Assembly: GCA_005772945.1 (NCBI GenBank)
Contig: SXIE01000347.1
Location: forward strand, 1 to 14,817
DNA: 14,817 nucleotides
Reading direction: 5' to 3'
From: Pseudomonadota bacterium
Lineage (GTDB): Bacteria; Myxococcota; UBA9042; PHBI01
Shown piece by piece: positions 7,305 to 14,575 of the stretch. The translations under genes and the position numbers were made by a program. How positions within the stretch are numbered: the stretch's first letter is position 1; each line of letters starts with the position of its first letter. The notes below the pieces were generated by a model. The model did no database searches. It saw only the letters and a list, made by a program, of their open reading frames with translations, and was not told the DNA's origin.

Positions 7305-7819
7305 GGTCGCCGCGGCGCCACGAGCCAGCGCAAACCCCGCGCGGCGGGGGCCCGCACGATCGGATCGAGGTCGGTGAGCCCGAGCGCGACGGTGCGCGCA
7401 ATGTCCGATCGAAGGCGCGAGGGCGCCGCACGATGCACGCGCGCAAGCGCATAGATGGCGGCGCCGCGAACATGCGCATCGGGGTCGACGCTGAGCGCCA
7501 GCACCTCGGGAACGGCGTCCGAAAAGCGCAGCACGAGCTGCAGCGAGCGGATCCGAATCCACGGCGTCTGCGACCGATCGGCGGCCGCGCGCGCGAGCCG
7601 CACCCGCGCATCGGGCAACCAGGCCGTGAGCTCGGCCGCGTCGCGCGGCAGGGTGTCGATGGCGCCCATGAGCGCCTGAAAGGCGCGCTCGGATTCCCTT
7701 GCGACCCCCGCCGCCGCCTCACCCGGATCGTCCGGGGGCGGCTCTGCGTGCGCCTCGGAGGCCCCGAGGGCGAGCGCGACGGCGACGCCGAGAAGTGCCT
7801 CATGCCATGGCGGCCTCAT
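7301..7819 (-). CDS. Small exported HEAT-repeat-like protein
   Basis: 172 aa, not assigned to a named family. Residues 1-25 form a signal peptide: basic/polar start, hydrophobic stretch LLGVAVALALGA, then SEAHA before EPPPDD, a plausible cleavage site. The mature part is alpha-helical, with at least two HEAT/PBS-lyase-like units: WIRIRSLQLVLRFSDAVPEV and HVRGAAIYALARVHR, then LTDLDPIVRAPAARGLRWLV. Such repeats usually mediate protein contacts. ATG 7819 is preferred over ATG 7846 because it overlaps the upstream protease stop by ATGA and has GGAGG 3 nt upstream. The coupling suggests the product works with the lipoprotein protease (inference). The TAG stop overlaps the TAA of apaG on the other strand. 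Confidence 0.8.
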   Translation of the reverse strand: MRPPWHEALLGVAVALALGASEAHAEPPPDDPGEAAAGVARESERAFQALMGAIDTLPRDAAELTAWLPDARVRLARAAADRSQTPWIRIRSLQLVLRFSDAVPEVLALSVDPDAHVRGAAIYALARVHRAAPSRLRSDIARTVALGLTDLDPIVRAPAARGLRWLVAPRRP

Positions 7820-9144
7820 GGTGCCTCCAACGGGTGACGCGTCCAAAAGCTCGTGCGCATGACGACGCCCTGCATCGGCGTGAGCGTCTCGCCGCCGCCC
7901 ATGAAGTGCATGAGGTTCGTGCTCGGGCCGCTCGGCGTGTCGCTGAGCGCGTCGTCGATCTGCGGCTTGCCAACCGGGCGCGCCTCGGACGTGTGATAGA
8001 GGCCGAGAAAGTGCGCGAGCTCATGCGCGATGGTCGTATTGACCATGTCCGGGAAGCCCGGGATGGGCGCGAGCGCGATGGCGACGCCCGAGCGCCCGGT
8101 GCCATCGAGCGCGGTCGGGCCGGGGATCCCGCCGCTGAAACCGAAGAAGTTTCCCCCCTCGAAGATGCTGTCGACGAAGTAGAGATTGGCGGCCGCGGGG
8201 TCGTCGCGGCCAGTCGCGAAGAGCGCCGCGAGGTCGCTGTCTGCGCCATTGATGGACTCGATGTCGCGAAAGCGCGGATCGACATCGGCGTACGCGACCC
8301 GGCCGAACACGAGGCCGACCTCGGCGTAGATGGCGGCGACCGCGGCCAATCTCGCTTGGAAAGCCGGATCGCTCGGAGCCGTCGCGGCCGAGAGCCCCTG
8401 GGCGCCCGTGAAGTAGAGGTCGAGGTCGAGCGTGCCGGCGGCGGGAAGCGACGCGCCCGACGCGACCGGGCGCTTGAAGTGCACCCAGACGCGCACGGTC
8501 TCGGAGGTTGGTGGATCCGAGAGCAAGGTGACCGTGTGCGTACCCGGCGCGAGCAGCACGTCGGGCGCATTCGGGGCGACCGCACTGAAGACCCCGGGGA
8601 TTGCCCAAATCCGGTTCGCGCAGCCTGCGCAAAGCTGGAGGAACGCGCCGGGATCGGTGTCGAGCCAACCGGCATCGACCAGCGTCGCGGCGGGGGTCGT
8701 CCAGCTATCGAGGGCGTAGAGGGTCGGCGCCACACCGACCACCACGATCGAGACGGCCAGCGCATCGGGCGGGACCTCGAACGTCAGCGCCGCCGAGCGC
8801 CCGCCCACGATGGCGACCTCCCGCGCATCCACGCGCAGCTCGATCCAGGTCGCCTCGCTCCCGACCGCTTCGGCCTCGTGCGCGCTATCGCTCGCGGTTT
8901 CGCCGCCCACATCCGTGTCGTCGGCGCTCCCGTCGTCGTCACCGCCGACGTCCCCGTTCGTCGCGTCCCCCACCGTTGCGTCGCGCGCGTCCTCGGCGCC
9001 GTGCCGCTCGTCGGCGCAGCCGCCGAACGCGACGGTCGCGACGACCGCGCCAAGCGCGCCAGGCGCGACGACCGCGCCAGGCACACCCGTCGCACCCGCC
9101 ACCACCGCGGCCCAAAGCCCCGCCCGCGCCACGCCCCTCCGCAT
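7816..9144 (-). CDS. Predicted lipoprotein zinc metalloprotease, metzincin (M43/pappalysin-like)
   Basis: 442 aa from ATG 9144. Residues 1-42 hold two arginines and a long Ala/Val/Gly-rich hydrophobic stretch ending AFGGC; Cys43 would be the lipidated residue, though -3 is Phe rather than the usual Leu/Val. Residues 44-98 are an Asp/Gly/Thr-rich spacer. The catalytic motif HELAHFLGLYH (374-384) is the metzincin zinc site HExxHxxGxxH. Downstream, ALSDTP and NLMHFM...LTPMQ match the layout of M43 (cytophagalysin/pappalysin) proteases, with Met412 or Met415 as Met-turn. Upstream domain(s) 100-250 look beta-rich. It is likely anchored facing the periplasm or the cell exterior. A longer frame reaches 9246, but the family logic of signal then lipobox favours 9144. 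It is translationally coupled to the HEAT-like gene. Confidence 0.85.
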   Translation of the reverse strand: MRRGVARAGLWAAVVAGATGVPGAVVAPGALGAVVATVAFGGCADERHGAEDARDATVGDATNGDVGGDDDGSADDTDVGGETASDSAHEAEAVGSEATWIELRVDAREVAIVGGRSAALTFEVPPDALAVSIVVVGVAPTLYALDSWTTPAATLVDAGWLDTDPGAFLQLCAGCANRIWAIPGVFSAVAPNAPDVLLAPGTHTVTLLSDPPTSETVRVWVHFKRPVASGASLPAAGTLDLDLYFTGAQGLSAATAPSDPAFQARLAAVAAIYAEVGLVFGRVAYADVDPRFRDIESINGADSDLAALFATGRDDPAAANLYFVDSIFEGGNFFGFSGGIPGPTALDGTGRSGVAIALAPIPGFPDMVNTTIAHELAHFLGLYHTSEARPVGKPQIDDALSDTPSGPSTNLMHFMGGGETLTPMQGVVMRTSFWTRHPLEAP

Positions 9145-9209
9145 GCCGCCCACGGTACCTGCGACGCGTCCAAGTTGCACATTCCGCGTGGGTCCCAGAC
9201 AATGGCGGC

Positions 9210-9779
9210 ATGCAAGAGGGTCCGAGCATCGCCTGCGTCGTGGCACCTTACGATCCGGATACGGCGCTCGAGCGTTGCCATGCCGCGCTCCTGCGCGAGG
9301 GCTATGCGCCGCGCACGACCGCGCTGCCGCCGACCTATCGCGCCGCGCAGGGCGAGTGGCTGGGGCTCGCTGTCTACGCGCTGCCCGGACCGCGCCCGGG
9401 CGCGACCTCGGTCATCGTCCCGACCGACGTCTCGCAGGTCTTCCAGTTCGCGATGTGGCTCTCGCGCGCCTTCCCGGACGACATCCTGGCGGGCTTCCGG
9501 CGCCTCTCGGGCTTCGATCCGGTCGCCAAGATCGTCTTCGCCGGCAAGCCGCAGTGGAAGGACGGGCGCGACCCCGATCACGAGGTCTACTTCGACGTCC
9601 CGACCTCGCGCCCCGCGGAGGTCCGACTGCCAAGCCCGGCGCGCATCCCGCTGACGGCCTTCGAGCTCGGCGTCGTGTTGCTCGCTCACCTGCGACCGAT
9701 CCGCGGCCCGGGCGACGCGCCGGTCGGCGCACGCTGGGGCGCCTGGCTGCATCGCACGAGCTACCTCGCCAAGATGTAG
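9210..9779 (+). CDS. Hypothetical protein, 189 aa
   Basis: Not recognised. The start ATG 9210 opens MQEGPSIACVVAPYDPD; codon use is strongly G/C at third positions to the stop at 9779, so it is very probably real. No signal peptide, transmembrane helix or known catalytic motif is visible. It looks like a soluble alpha/beta domain: ALERCHAALLREGYAP, LGLAVYALPGPRPGATSVIVP, VFQFAMWLSRAFPDDILAG, VAKIVFAGKPQWKDGRDPDHEVYFDV. It is divergent from the lipoprotein protease across 65 bp. No good ribosome site precedes the ATG, and a GACAAT box lies only 6 nt before it (see findings). Confidence 0.8.
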   Translation: MQEGPSIACVVAPYDPDTALERCHAALLREGYAPRTTALPPTYRAAQGEWLGLAVYALPGPRPGATSVIVPTDVSQVFQFAMWLSRAFPDDILAGFRRLSGFDPVAKIVFAGKPQWKDGRDPDHEVYFDVPTSRPAEVRLPSPARIPLTAFELGVVLLAHLRPIRGPGDAPVGARWGAWLHRTSYLAKM

Positions 9780-9791
9780 CGCGGCACACTT

Positions 9792-9813
9792 CGCTTGCAG
9801 CTCGGCGCAAGCG
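9792..9813. terminator. Hairpin between convergent genes, possible bidirectional terminator
   Basis: Perfect 7-bp stem CGCTTGC (9792-9798) and GCAAGCG (9807-9813) with an 8-nt loop, in the 76-bp gap between the 189-aa gene ending at 9779 and the kinase-like gene ending at 9856. No T-run flanks it on either side, so intrinsic termination is only possible, not shown. Confidence 0.35.
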
Positions 9814-9823
9814 TCTGGGGCTC

Positions 9824-9845
9824 GCGAAGAGCGCGCGAAGAGCGC
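9824..9845. repeat. Tandem 11-bp repeat, related to the serC repeat
   Basis: GCGAAGAGCGC occurs twice back to back (9824-9834 and 9835-9845). The same 11-mer, with flanking TC, is present in each full 39-bp unit inside serC when read on the opposite strand, and the downstream GCGCCTGCCCGCGACT resembles the rest of that unit. It may be a degenerate member of the same repeat family. Confidence 0.5.
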
Positions 9846-9855
9846 CTGCCCGCGA

Positions 9856-12800
9856 CTACTTGCCCCCCGTCGCGTCGGCGCAGCAGCGGAACCCGATGTG
9901 GGGCGCTCCACCGGCACGGCGGCTCATCGTGTTGCACGTCGCGTCCTCGCCATTCTTGTGCGAGCCGCCGTTGATGTAGCCATCGCTGGTCCACTCGGCG
10001 ACGTTCCCGACCATGTCCATGGCGCCCGAGGGGCTGCGGCAGCCGCTCTGGGAGCCGGCCGGCCCCACGCTCACCGCCGCACCGTCCGCGCCCATGACGC
10101 GGCACTTCTCGGGGTCGAACTCCTTGCCATACGGGTACGTGCCGCCACACGCGCGGCGCCACTCCGCGTGGGTACAGAGGCGCTTGCCCTTGCCCTGGCA
10201 TGCCGCGCGCGCCCCGGCCACGTCGACGCCCGCGACCGGCACGGCCCCGGCGCCCGGGTATTCGTAGCGGTCGATGCACGCCACCTCCCAATCGGCGGCC
10301 TCGCTGCCGTCAGGCAGCTTCACCTTGATCTTCTTCTTGAGCTTCGACATGCCGCCCGGGCACGTCATCTTGTCGGGGTCCTTGGGCGCAAATGCGACCG
10401 CCGGTCCGGCGTCGGCGGTGACCTCCGGAGCCGCATCCGCCACGGATGCGAGGGCCGTCTCCGCGACCGTCTCCGCGACCGTCTCCGTCGCCGTCTCGGG
10501 CCCGCCCACCGCATCGACCGAAGCATCGGCAACGACCTCGGCGGCGACCTCGACCGACACGTCCAGCGAGAGCGCGCCCGCGTCTGCCGAAGCTGCACCA
10601 TCGACGGCCGCGACGTGAACGTCGCCCTGGCCCTCGCCCGTCGGATGGTCCCACACGATCCCGGTCGCGGCGCTCGATCCGCTATCATTAGATAGGAACG
10701 CGAGCGACGCGGCGCCCGACTCGGCATCCGACGGCGCGTCGGTGTCGGACGACACGTCGGCGGCACCGGCCACCACGGGATTCGTCGTCGCGAGGCCCCG
10801 CGGATCGGACCCCGGATCCGAGAACACGATGAAGCAGAGCGCGACGACCGCAGCCCCTCCGAGGGCGTAGAGCGCGATGTGCAGCGCTCTCTGGCCGGTG
10901 CGCGCCCGACGCGCGGGGCGCGGCGCAACGCCGATGCGGCCCTCCTTGTGCGCGGGCAGCAGCCCCGAATCGGGCGCAATCGCGAGCCCCGGCCGCCGCA
11001 ACATGCGCGAGAGCGGCCGCACGAACCGCCCCGTCAACCCGCGCCGCTTGACGACCGCCGCCGGACCCAGCGGATCGACCGTGTACAGCGCCGGAACCGT
11101 GATGACGAGGCTGCTCGGTCCCGTCGTCGGCGGCGGACCGAAGCCGGCTGACGCGGACCGCGGCGCAGGCGGCTCGGCGAGCTCCTGCCCAGGCTCCTCC
11201 CACAGGGCGCGCGGCGAGTGATCGACCAGCTGCGGCGGCACGACCTGGCCGGGCGCTTCGTCCGCGAGCCCGAAGACGTCGTGCGCCAAGAGCGAGGGCG
11301 CGATCGCCTCGGTGATCGTCGCCTCGCGCCCGTCGAGCGGCGCATCGCCGCCGAGGGAGAACTCGGAGGCAATCGAATCGAATTCGGGGATCGCCCGGAG
11401 ATCACTCCCGCCCGGGCGCCCGGGAATCGGCGCCGTGGGAAGGGGCGGCAACGGCGCGACGCTCGACTCGCTGCTCGCCACCGGACGCGCGCGTTCCGCC
11501 GTCGGCACCCTCGCAGTTCCCGCGTCCGGGCGCACGCGTTCCCCGGTCGGGATCGGCGGCGGCACATCGGGCCGCGCCCGCTCGCCGGTCGGAATCACCG
11601 GCCTCGGGCGCTCGCTGGTCGGAATCGGCGGCGGCCCCTCCTCGACCGCCGGCGGCAGCGGCGGAAGACTCGGCGCCCCCGCCGGCAACCCCATGTCGAG
11701 TGCCTCGAGGCTGCTGCCGTAGGCGGGTGTCACCGGTTCGCGCGACCCGTCGAAAGGCAACTCGAACTCGCGCTCCGCGGCCGGCATTGCCCCGGCCGCG
11801 GCAGGCACCTTCGGGCCCAACGAGTCAATGGGCGTCGTCGGCCTCGCGGCTCGTACGCCGCCCCCCGCCGGCACCCCCACCGCCCCGGCCTCCGTCGGGA
11901 TCGGTACAGGCCGGACGTCCGCCGGCGCGGACGCCCCCGGCCCCGCGGACGCGAGCTCGTCCTCCATCGTCGACGCGATATCATGGTCCGGCGGGAGCCA
12001 CTCGTTGACGGTCGCCTCGTCCGGATACTCGGCCGCGACGGGGTCGATCAGGTCCAGATCGACGTCCGGAAGAACGTTGGCGAGATCCGCCGGATTGACC
12101 GGGTGATGCCACTGCGCCTCGCGCCACTCGAGCCCCAGCGCGTTCTCGAGCGCCTCCCGCAGCAGCGCCACCGTCGGATAGCGCGCGACCCGCTGACGCG
12201 CCGTCGCCCGCACGTAGATCTCGTCGAGCGACGGCGAGATGTCGAACCCCTGCACGAGCAGCGAGTGCCCCGGCTCCGTCAGGCCGCGCGCAATGCAGTA
12301 CCCGAGGATGAGGCCGAGCCCATAGACGTCGGTGTCCGCGCCTTCCTCGCCGTCGCCGGCGAGCTGCTCGGGCGCGAGCCACGCCGTGCGCATCGGTGGA
12401 ACGTCGCCCTCGGGCACGTCCGCGGCCCCTTCGAGCCACCAGGGGTTGACGACCCACGCGTGACCGTTCACGACCCTGACGGTGTCTGGCGACAGCGCGC
12501 CGTGAGCCCCGCCCTGCTCGTGGATGGTCTCCATCGCGCTCAGGATTTGCCCCAGCACGCGGTAGATATCGCGGCGGATGATCTGCGCGTCGCGCCGCCA
12601 GATCGTCAGCGGCTGCCCTGCGCTCGGGGCCGTGACGGCCCAGACGGCCCCGCCGCTCTCGCCGGTCGCCCAGGTCGGCGCGACGTGCGGGTGGACGTAG
12701 GTGACGGCCCGCTCGAGGCGCTCGTAATTCGCGTTCGCGCGGCGCTTGTCGGCAAAGATCGCCGGATGAAAGAGCAGGATCTCCACGGCCCGATGCGTCT

Positions 12801-12945
12801 GGTGGAGGTCGCGGCCGGCGTACGACGCGCCCAGCGGAGTCGTGCCGATCGAGGTCTCGAGAAGGTAGCGCCCGTCGATCGTGAACGGGACGGCGACCTG
12901 CCACACGCGCGCTGCCGTCGCCGGTGCTGCGAGCTTCTTGTCCAC
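9856..12945 (-). CDS. Membrane pseudokinase fused to an FGE-sulfatase-like domain
   Basis: 1029 aa from GTG 12945. Residues 27-268 have a Ser/Thr-kinase fold: RYLLETSIGTTPLGASY, an alpha-C region, WLAPEQ (APE 191-193) and DTDVYGLGLIL. The catalytic residues are lost: the VAIK lysine is Glu (AVEI), HRD is HGA (148-150), and DFG is replaced by VNP (166-168). Residues 300-680 are a Pro-rich, low-complexity linker with repeated PTxERxRP motifs (437-488). One transmembrane helix, HIALYALGGAAVVALCFIVF, spans about 687-708. An acidic Ala/Asp/Thr linker leads to an FGE/SUMF1-like domain (860-1029): CIDRYEYPG, GKRLCTHAEWRRACGG, YPYG, MDMVGNVAEWTSDG, GGSH, GFRCC. The FGE-like part should be outside the cytoplasm. 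The frame extends to ATG 13194, but codon use upstream of 12970 is not coding-like. A strong AAGAAGGGGG site 7 nt before CTG 12969 makes that codon an alternative start. Confidence 0.88.
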   Translation of the reverse strand: MDKKLAAPATAARVWQVAVPFTIDGRYLLETSIGTTPLGASYAGRDLHQTHRAVEILLFHPAIFADKRRANANYERLERAVTYVHPHVAPTWATGESGGAVWAVTAPSAGQPLTIWRRDAQIIRRDIYRVLGQILSAMETIHEQGGAHGALSPDTVRVVNGHAWVVNPWWLEGAADVPEGDVPPMRTAWLAPEQLAGDGEEGADTDVYGLGLILGYCIARGLTEPGHSLLVQGFDISPSLDEIYVRATARQRVARYPTVALLREALENALGLEWREAQWHHPVNPADLANVLPDVDLDLIDPVAAEYPDEATVNEWLPPDHDIASTMEDELASAGPGASAPADVRPVPIPTEAGAVGVPAGGGVRAARPTTPIDSLGPKVPAAAGAMPAAEREFELPFDGSREPVTPAYGSSLEALDMGLPAGAPSLPPLPPAVEEGPPPIPTSERPRPVIPTGERARPDVPPPIPTGERVRPDAGTARVPTAERARPVASSESSVAPLPPLPTAPIPGRPGGSDLRAIPEFDSIASEFSLGGDAPLDGREATITEAIAPSLLAHDVFGLADEAPGQVVPPQLVDHSPRALWEEPGQELAEPPAPRSASAGFGPPPTTGPSSLVITVPALYTVDPLGPAAVVKRRGLTGRFVRPLSRMLRRPGLAIAPDSGLLPAHKEGRIGVAPRPARRARTGQRALHIALYALGGAAVVALCFIVFSDPGSDPRGLATTNPVVAGAADVSSDTDAPSDAESGAASLAFLSNDSGSSAATGIVWDHPTGEGQGDVHVAAVDGAASADAGALSLDVSVEVAAEVVADASVDAVGGPETATETVAETVAETALASVADAAPEVTADAGPAVAFAPKDPDKMTCPGGMSKLKKKIKVKLPDGSEAADWEVACIDRYEYPGAGAVPVAGVDVAGARAACQGKGKRLCTHAEWRRACGGTYPYGKEFDPEKCRVMGADGAAVSVGPAGSQSGCRSPSGAMDMVGNVAEWTSDGYINGGSHKNGEDATCNTMSRRAGGAPHIGFRCCADATGGK
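10457..10492. repeat. 12-bp tandem repeat in the kinase/FGE gene linker
   Basis: GTCTCCGCGACC at 10457 and 10469, then a diverged GTCTCCGTCGCC at 10481. In frame on the minus strand it encodes the repeated Glu-Thr-Val-Ala of ETVAETVAET, in the low-complexity linker just before the FGE-like domain. Such repeats allow the linker length to vary by four residues without frameshift. Confidence 0.7.
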
Positions 12946-13324
12946 CTTCTTCGGAGTGCGCCGAGCCAGGACCGATCCCCCTTCTTGCGCTGAACTTAAC
13001 TCGGACCCTGCACGGGAGCAACGCCGCCCGCGATGATCCACGGCGCGCGGCGATCGCGGATTCGTCCGAGTCGGAGCCCGTTTGGGCGACGGCCGGAGCC
13101 CCTCGGTCGCAGTTGGACGTATGGTCACTAGCGCCCGCAAAAAACCTAGTCGAAAGCGTTGACACTGATTTTGTCGGACCCCATCTTTCGACACGTCTCG
13201 AATCGTCGACTCGCGAGCAGGCGGTCAGCGCACATCGCGAACTCCACGCGTGACTCGGGAAGAGTCGCTCGCGGCGCCAGCACATCACCTTCTTCCAAGC
13301 CTGATCTGGAGGTCAGTACCCACG
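12946..13324. other. Divergent intergenic region of about 380 bp
   Basis: Lies between the kinase-like gene (minus) and the ATP-grasp gene (plus). It is less GC-rich than its flanks, mainly at 13130-13200, and third-position bias is lost in all frames I followed. It holds the candidate plus-strand promoter and inverted repeat at 13149-13192, a purine-rich ribosome-site-like AAGAAGGGGG on the minus strand (12986-12977), and GGAGG at 13308-13312 ahead of the plus-strand gene. Open frames cross it on both strands, but I see no support for translation. Confidence 0.6.
13149..13192. promoter_or_regulatory. Inverted repeat (8 bp) enclosing a candidate promoter
   Basis: GTCGAAAG (13149-13156) and its exact reverse complement CTTTCGAC (13185-13192), centres 36 bp apart. 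Between and partly within them is a plus-strand promoter: TTGACA (13159-13164), 17-nt spacer, CATCTT (13182-13187, three of six to TATAAT including positions 2 and 6). The right arm overlaps the -10 box. It would drive the ATP-grasp gene with a leader of about 130 nt. The arrangement fits an operator bound by a dimeric regulator, but no regulator is identified here. Confidence 0.5.
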
Positions 13325-14575
13325 ATGGACGCAGAAAAAGCCGCGGAGCCGGCCAAACAGGACCCTTTCCCAGCCAACGAGATCGACGACCCACCATCTC
13401 CGCTCCCCCAGCTGCTCGCCGTGTCGCAGACCTGGCGCGACGACGATCGCAGACCGATGGCGCGACACGCAGCGCCTCCCTCCGGCGGGTCCGCCGTGTC
13501 GGACACCGGCCTCGAGGCCGGCCTCTACGACCCACGCGCGACCCATCTCTCTCCCGCGACGCCGCTGACCATCGGCATCGCCTACGACCTTCGGACCGAG
13601 TACGAGCGCGCCGCGCAACAACTTGCTGGCGAGGCCGATCTGCCCGAGGACGCCTTCGAGGAGTACGACTCGGAAGCGACGGTGCTTGCGATCGAGCGCG
13701 CGCTCGAATCGTGGGGCTACGCGACGCGGCGGCTCGGCAGCGGGCGCGCGTTTCTCACGCGCATCCTGCAGGACGCGGGCGACCTCGTCTTCAACATCGC
13801 CGAAGGGTACGGCACGCGCTCGCGCGAGGCGCATGTCCCGTCGGCGCTCGAGATGCTGGGCGTCGCCTACACCCACTCGGATCCGCTGACCTTGGCCCTG
13901 TCGCTCGACAAGGCGATGGCCAAGCGCATCGCCGCCTCCGCCGGGGTGCCGACGCCGCGCTTCGCCGTCATCGAGCACTTGAGTGACGTCGGCGCTATCG
14001 ACCTCGACTACCCGGTCATCGCCAAGCCCCTCTACGAGGGCTCGTCGATGGGTGTCCGCCGTCACTCGCGCTGCACGAACGAGGCGGAGTTGCAGGCGCT
14101 GCTCCAGCAGCTGCTCCGCGACTACCGCGAGCCGGTGCTGGTCGAGGAGTTCTGCTCCGGCCCCGAGTTCACGGTCGGCATCCTTGGCACGGGGGCGCGG
14201 GCGTACATCCTGGGCTCGATGGAGATCGTCCCGAAGAACGGCGAGATCGAGGACTTCGTGTACTCGCTCGAGGTCAAGCGCAACTTCGAGAACGAGGTCT
14301 CGTACGTCGTCCCGCCCGAGCGCCCGCGAGAGCAGATCCAATCGATCGAAGCCGTCGCGTTGGCCGCGTATCGCACGCTCGGCTGCCGGGACGTCGGCCG
14401 CGTCGATATTCGAATCGGGGCCGACGGCGAGCCGAAGTTCCTCGAGGTCAACCCGCTGCCCGGGCTCAACCCGGTCACGAGCGACATCGGCTTCATCGCG
14501 CGCGGCGTGGGCATGAGCTATCGCGAGCTGATCGGCCGCATCGCCGCGTCGGCGCGCGAGCGTCAGGGGCTGTGA
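13325..14575 (+). CDS. D-Ala-D-Ala-ligase-like ATP-grasp protein
   Basis: 416 aa. After an 80-residue Pro/Ala/Asp-rich N-terminal extension comes a Ddl-like N domain (LTIGIAYDL at 81-89, then DLVFNIAEGYG at 153-163) and the ATP-grasp fold: YPVIAKPLYEGSSMGV with Lys234 and Glu239, VLVEEFCSGPEFTVGIL, RVDIRIGADGEPKFLEVNPLPGLNP with Asp361, Glu374 and Asn376. These are the ATP/Mg ligands of the family, which joins a carboxylate to an amine through an acyl phosphate. True Ddl has N-T-x-P-G-M/L-T; here it reads NPLPGLNP, so the substrate may not be D-alanine. The start ATG 13325 has GGAGG 12 nt upstream; ATG 13457 or GTG 13496 would remove most of the extension. The stop overlaps the next gene by GTGA. 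Confidence 0.85.
   Translation: MDAEKAAEPAKQDPFPANEIDDPPSPLPQLLAVSQTWRDDDRRPMARHAAPPSGGSAVSDTGLEAGLYDPRATHLSPATPLTIGIAYDLRTEYERAAQQLAGEADLPEDAFEEYDSEATVLAIERALESWGYATRRLGSGRAFLTRILQDAGDLVFNIAEGYGTRSREAHVPSALEMLGVAYTHSDPLTLALSLDKAMAKRIAASAGVPTPRFAVIEHLSDVGAIDLDYPVIAKPLYEGSSMGVRRHSRCTNEAELQALLQQLLRDYREPVLVEEFCSGPEFTVGILGTGARAYILGSMEIVPKNGEIEDFVYSLEVKRNFENEVSYVVPPERPREQIQSIEAVALAAYRTLGCRDVGRVDIRIGADGEPKFLEVNPLPGLNPVTSDIGFIARGVGMSYRELIGRIAASARERQGL

Noticed and set aside
7699..9654. 651-aa plus-strand frame
   Set aside because: Antisense shadow of the metalloprotease gene, Arg-rich, continuing out of frame into the 189-aa gene.
10457..10492. Regulatory or recombination repeat
   Set aside because: A short in-frame coding repeat in a low-complexity linker explains it.
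11218..12993. 591-aa plus-strand frame antisense to the kinase-like gene
   Set aside because: Arg/Pro-rich product typical of high-GC antisense frames; the minus strand carries recognisable domains.
12970..13194. N-terminal 75 residues of the kinase-like frame from ATG 13194
   Set aside because: Codons such as TTA, AGT, TCA, CTA and CAA, absence of a ribosome site and overlap with the candidate plus-strand promoter argue against translation.
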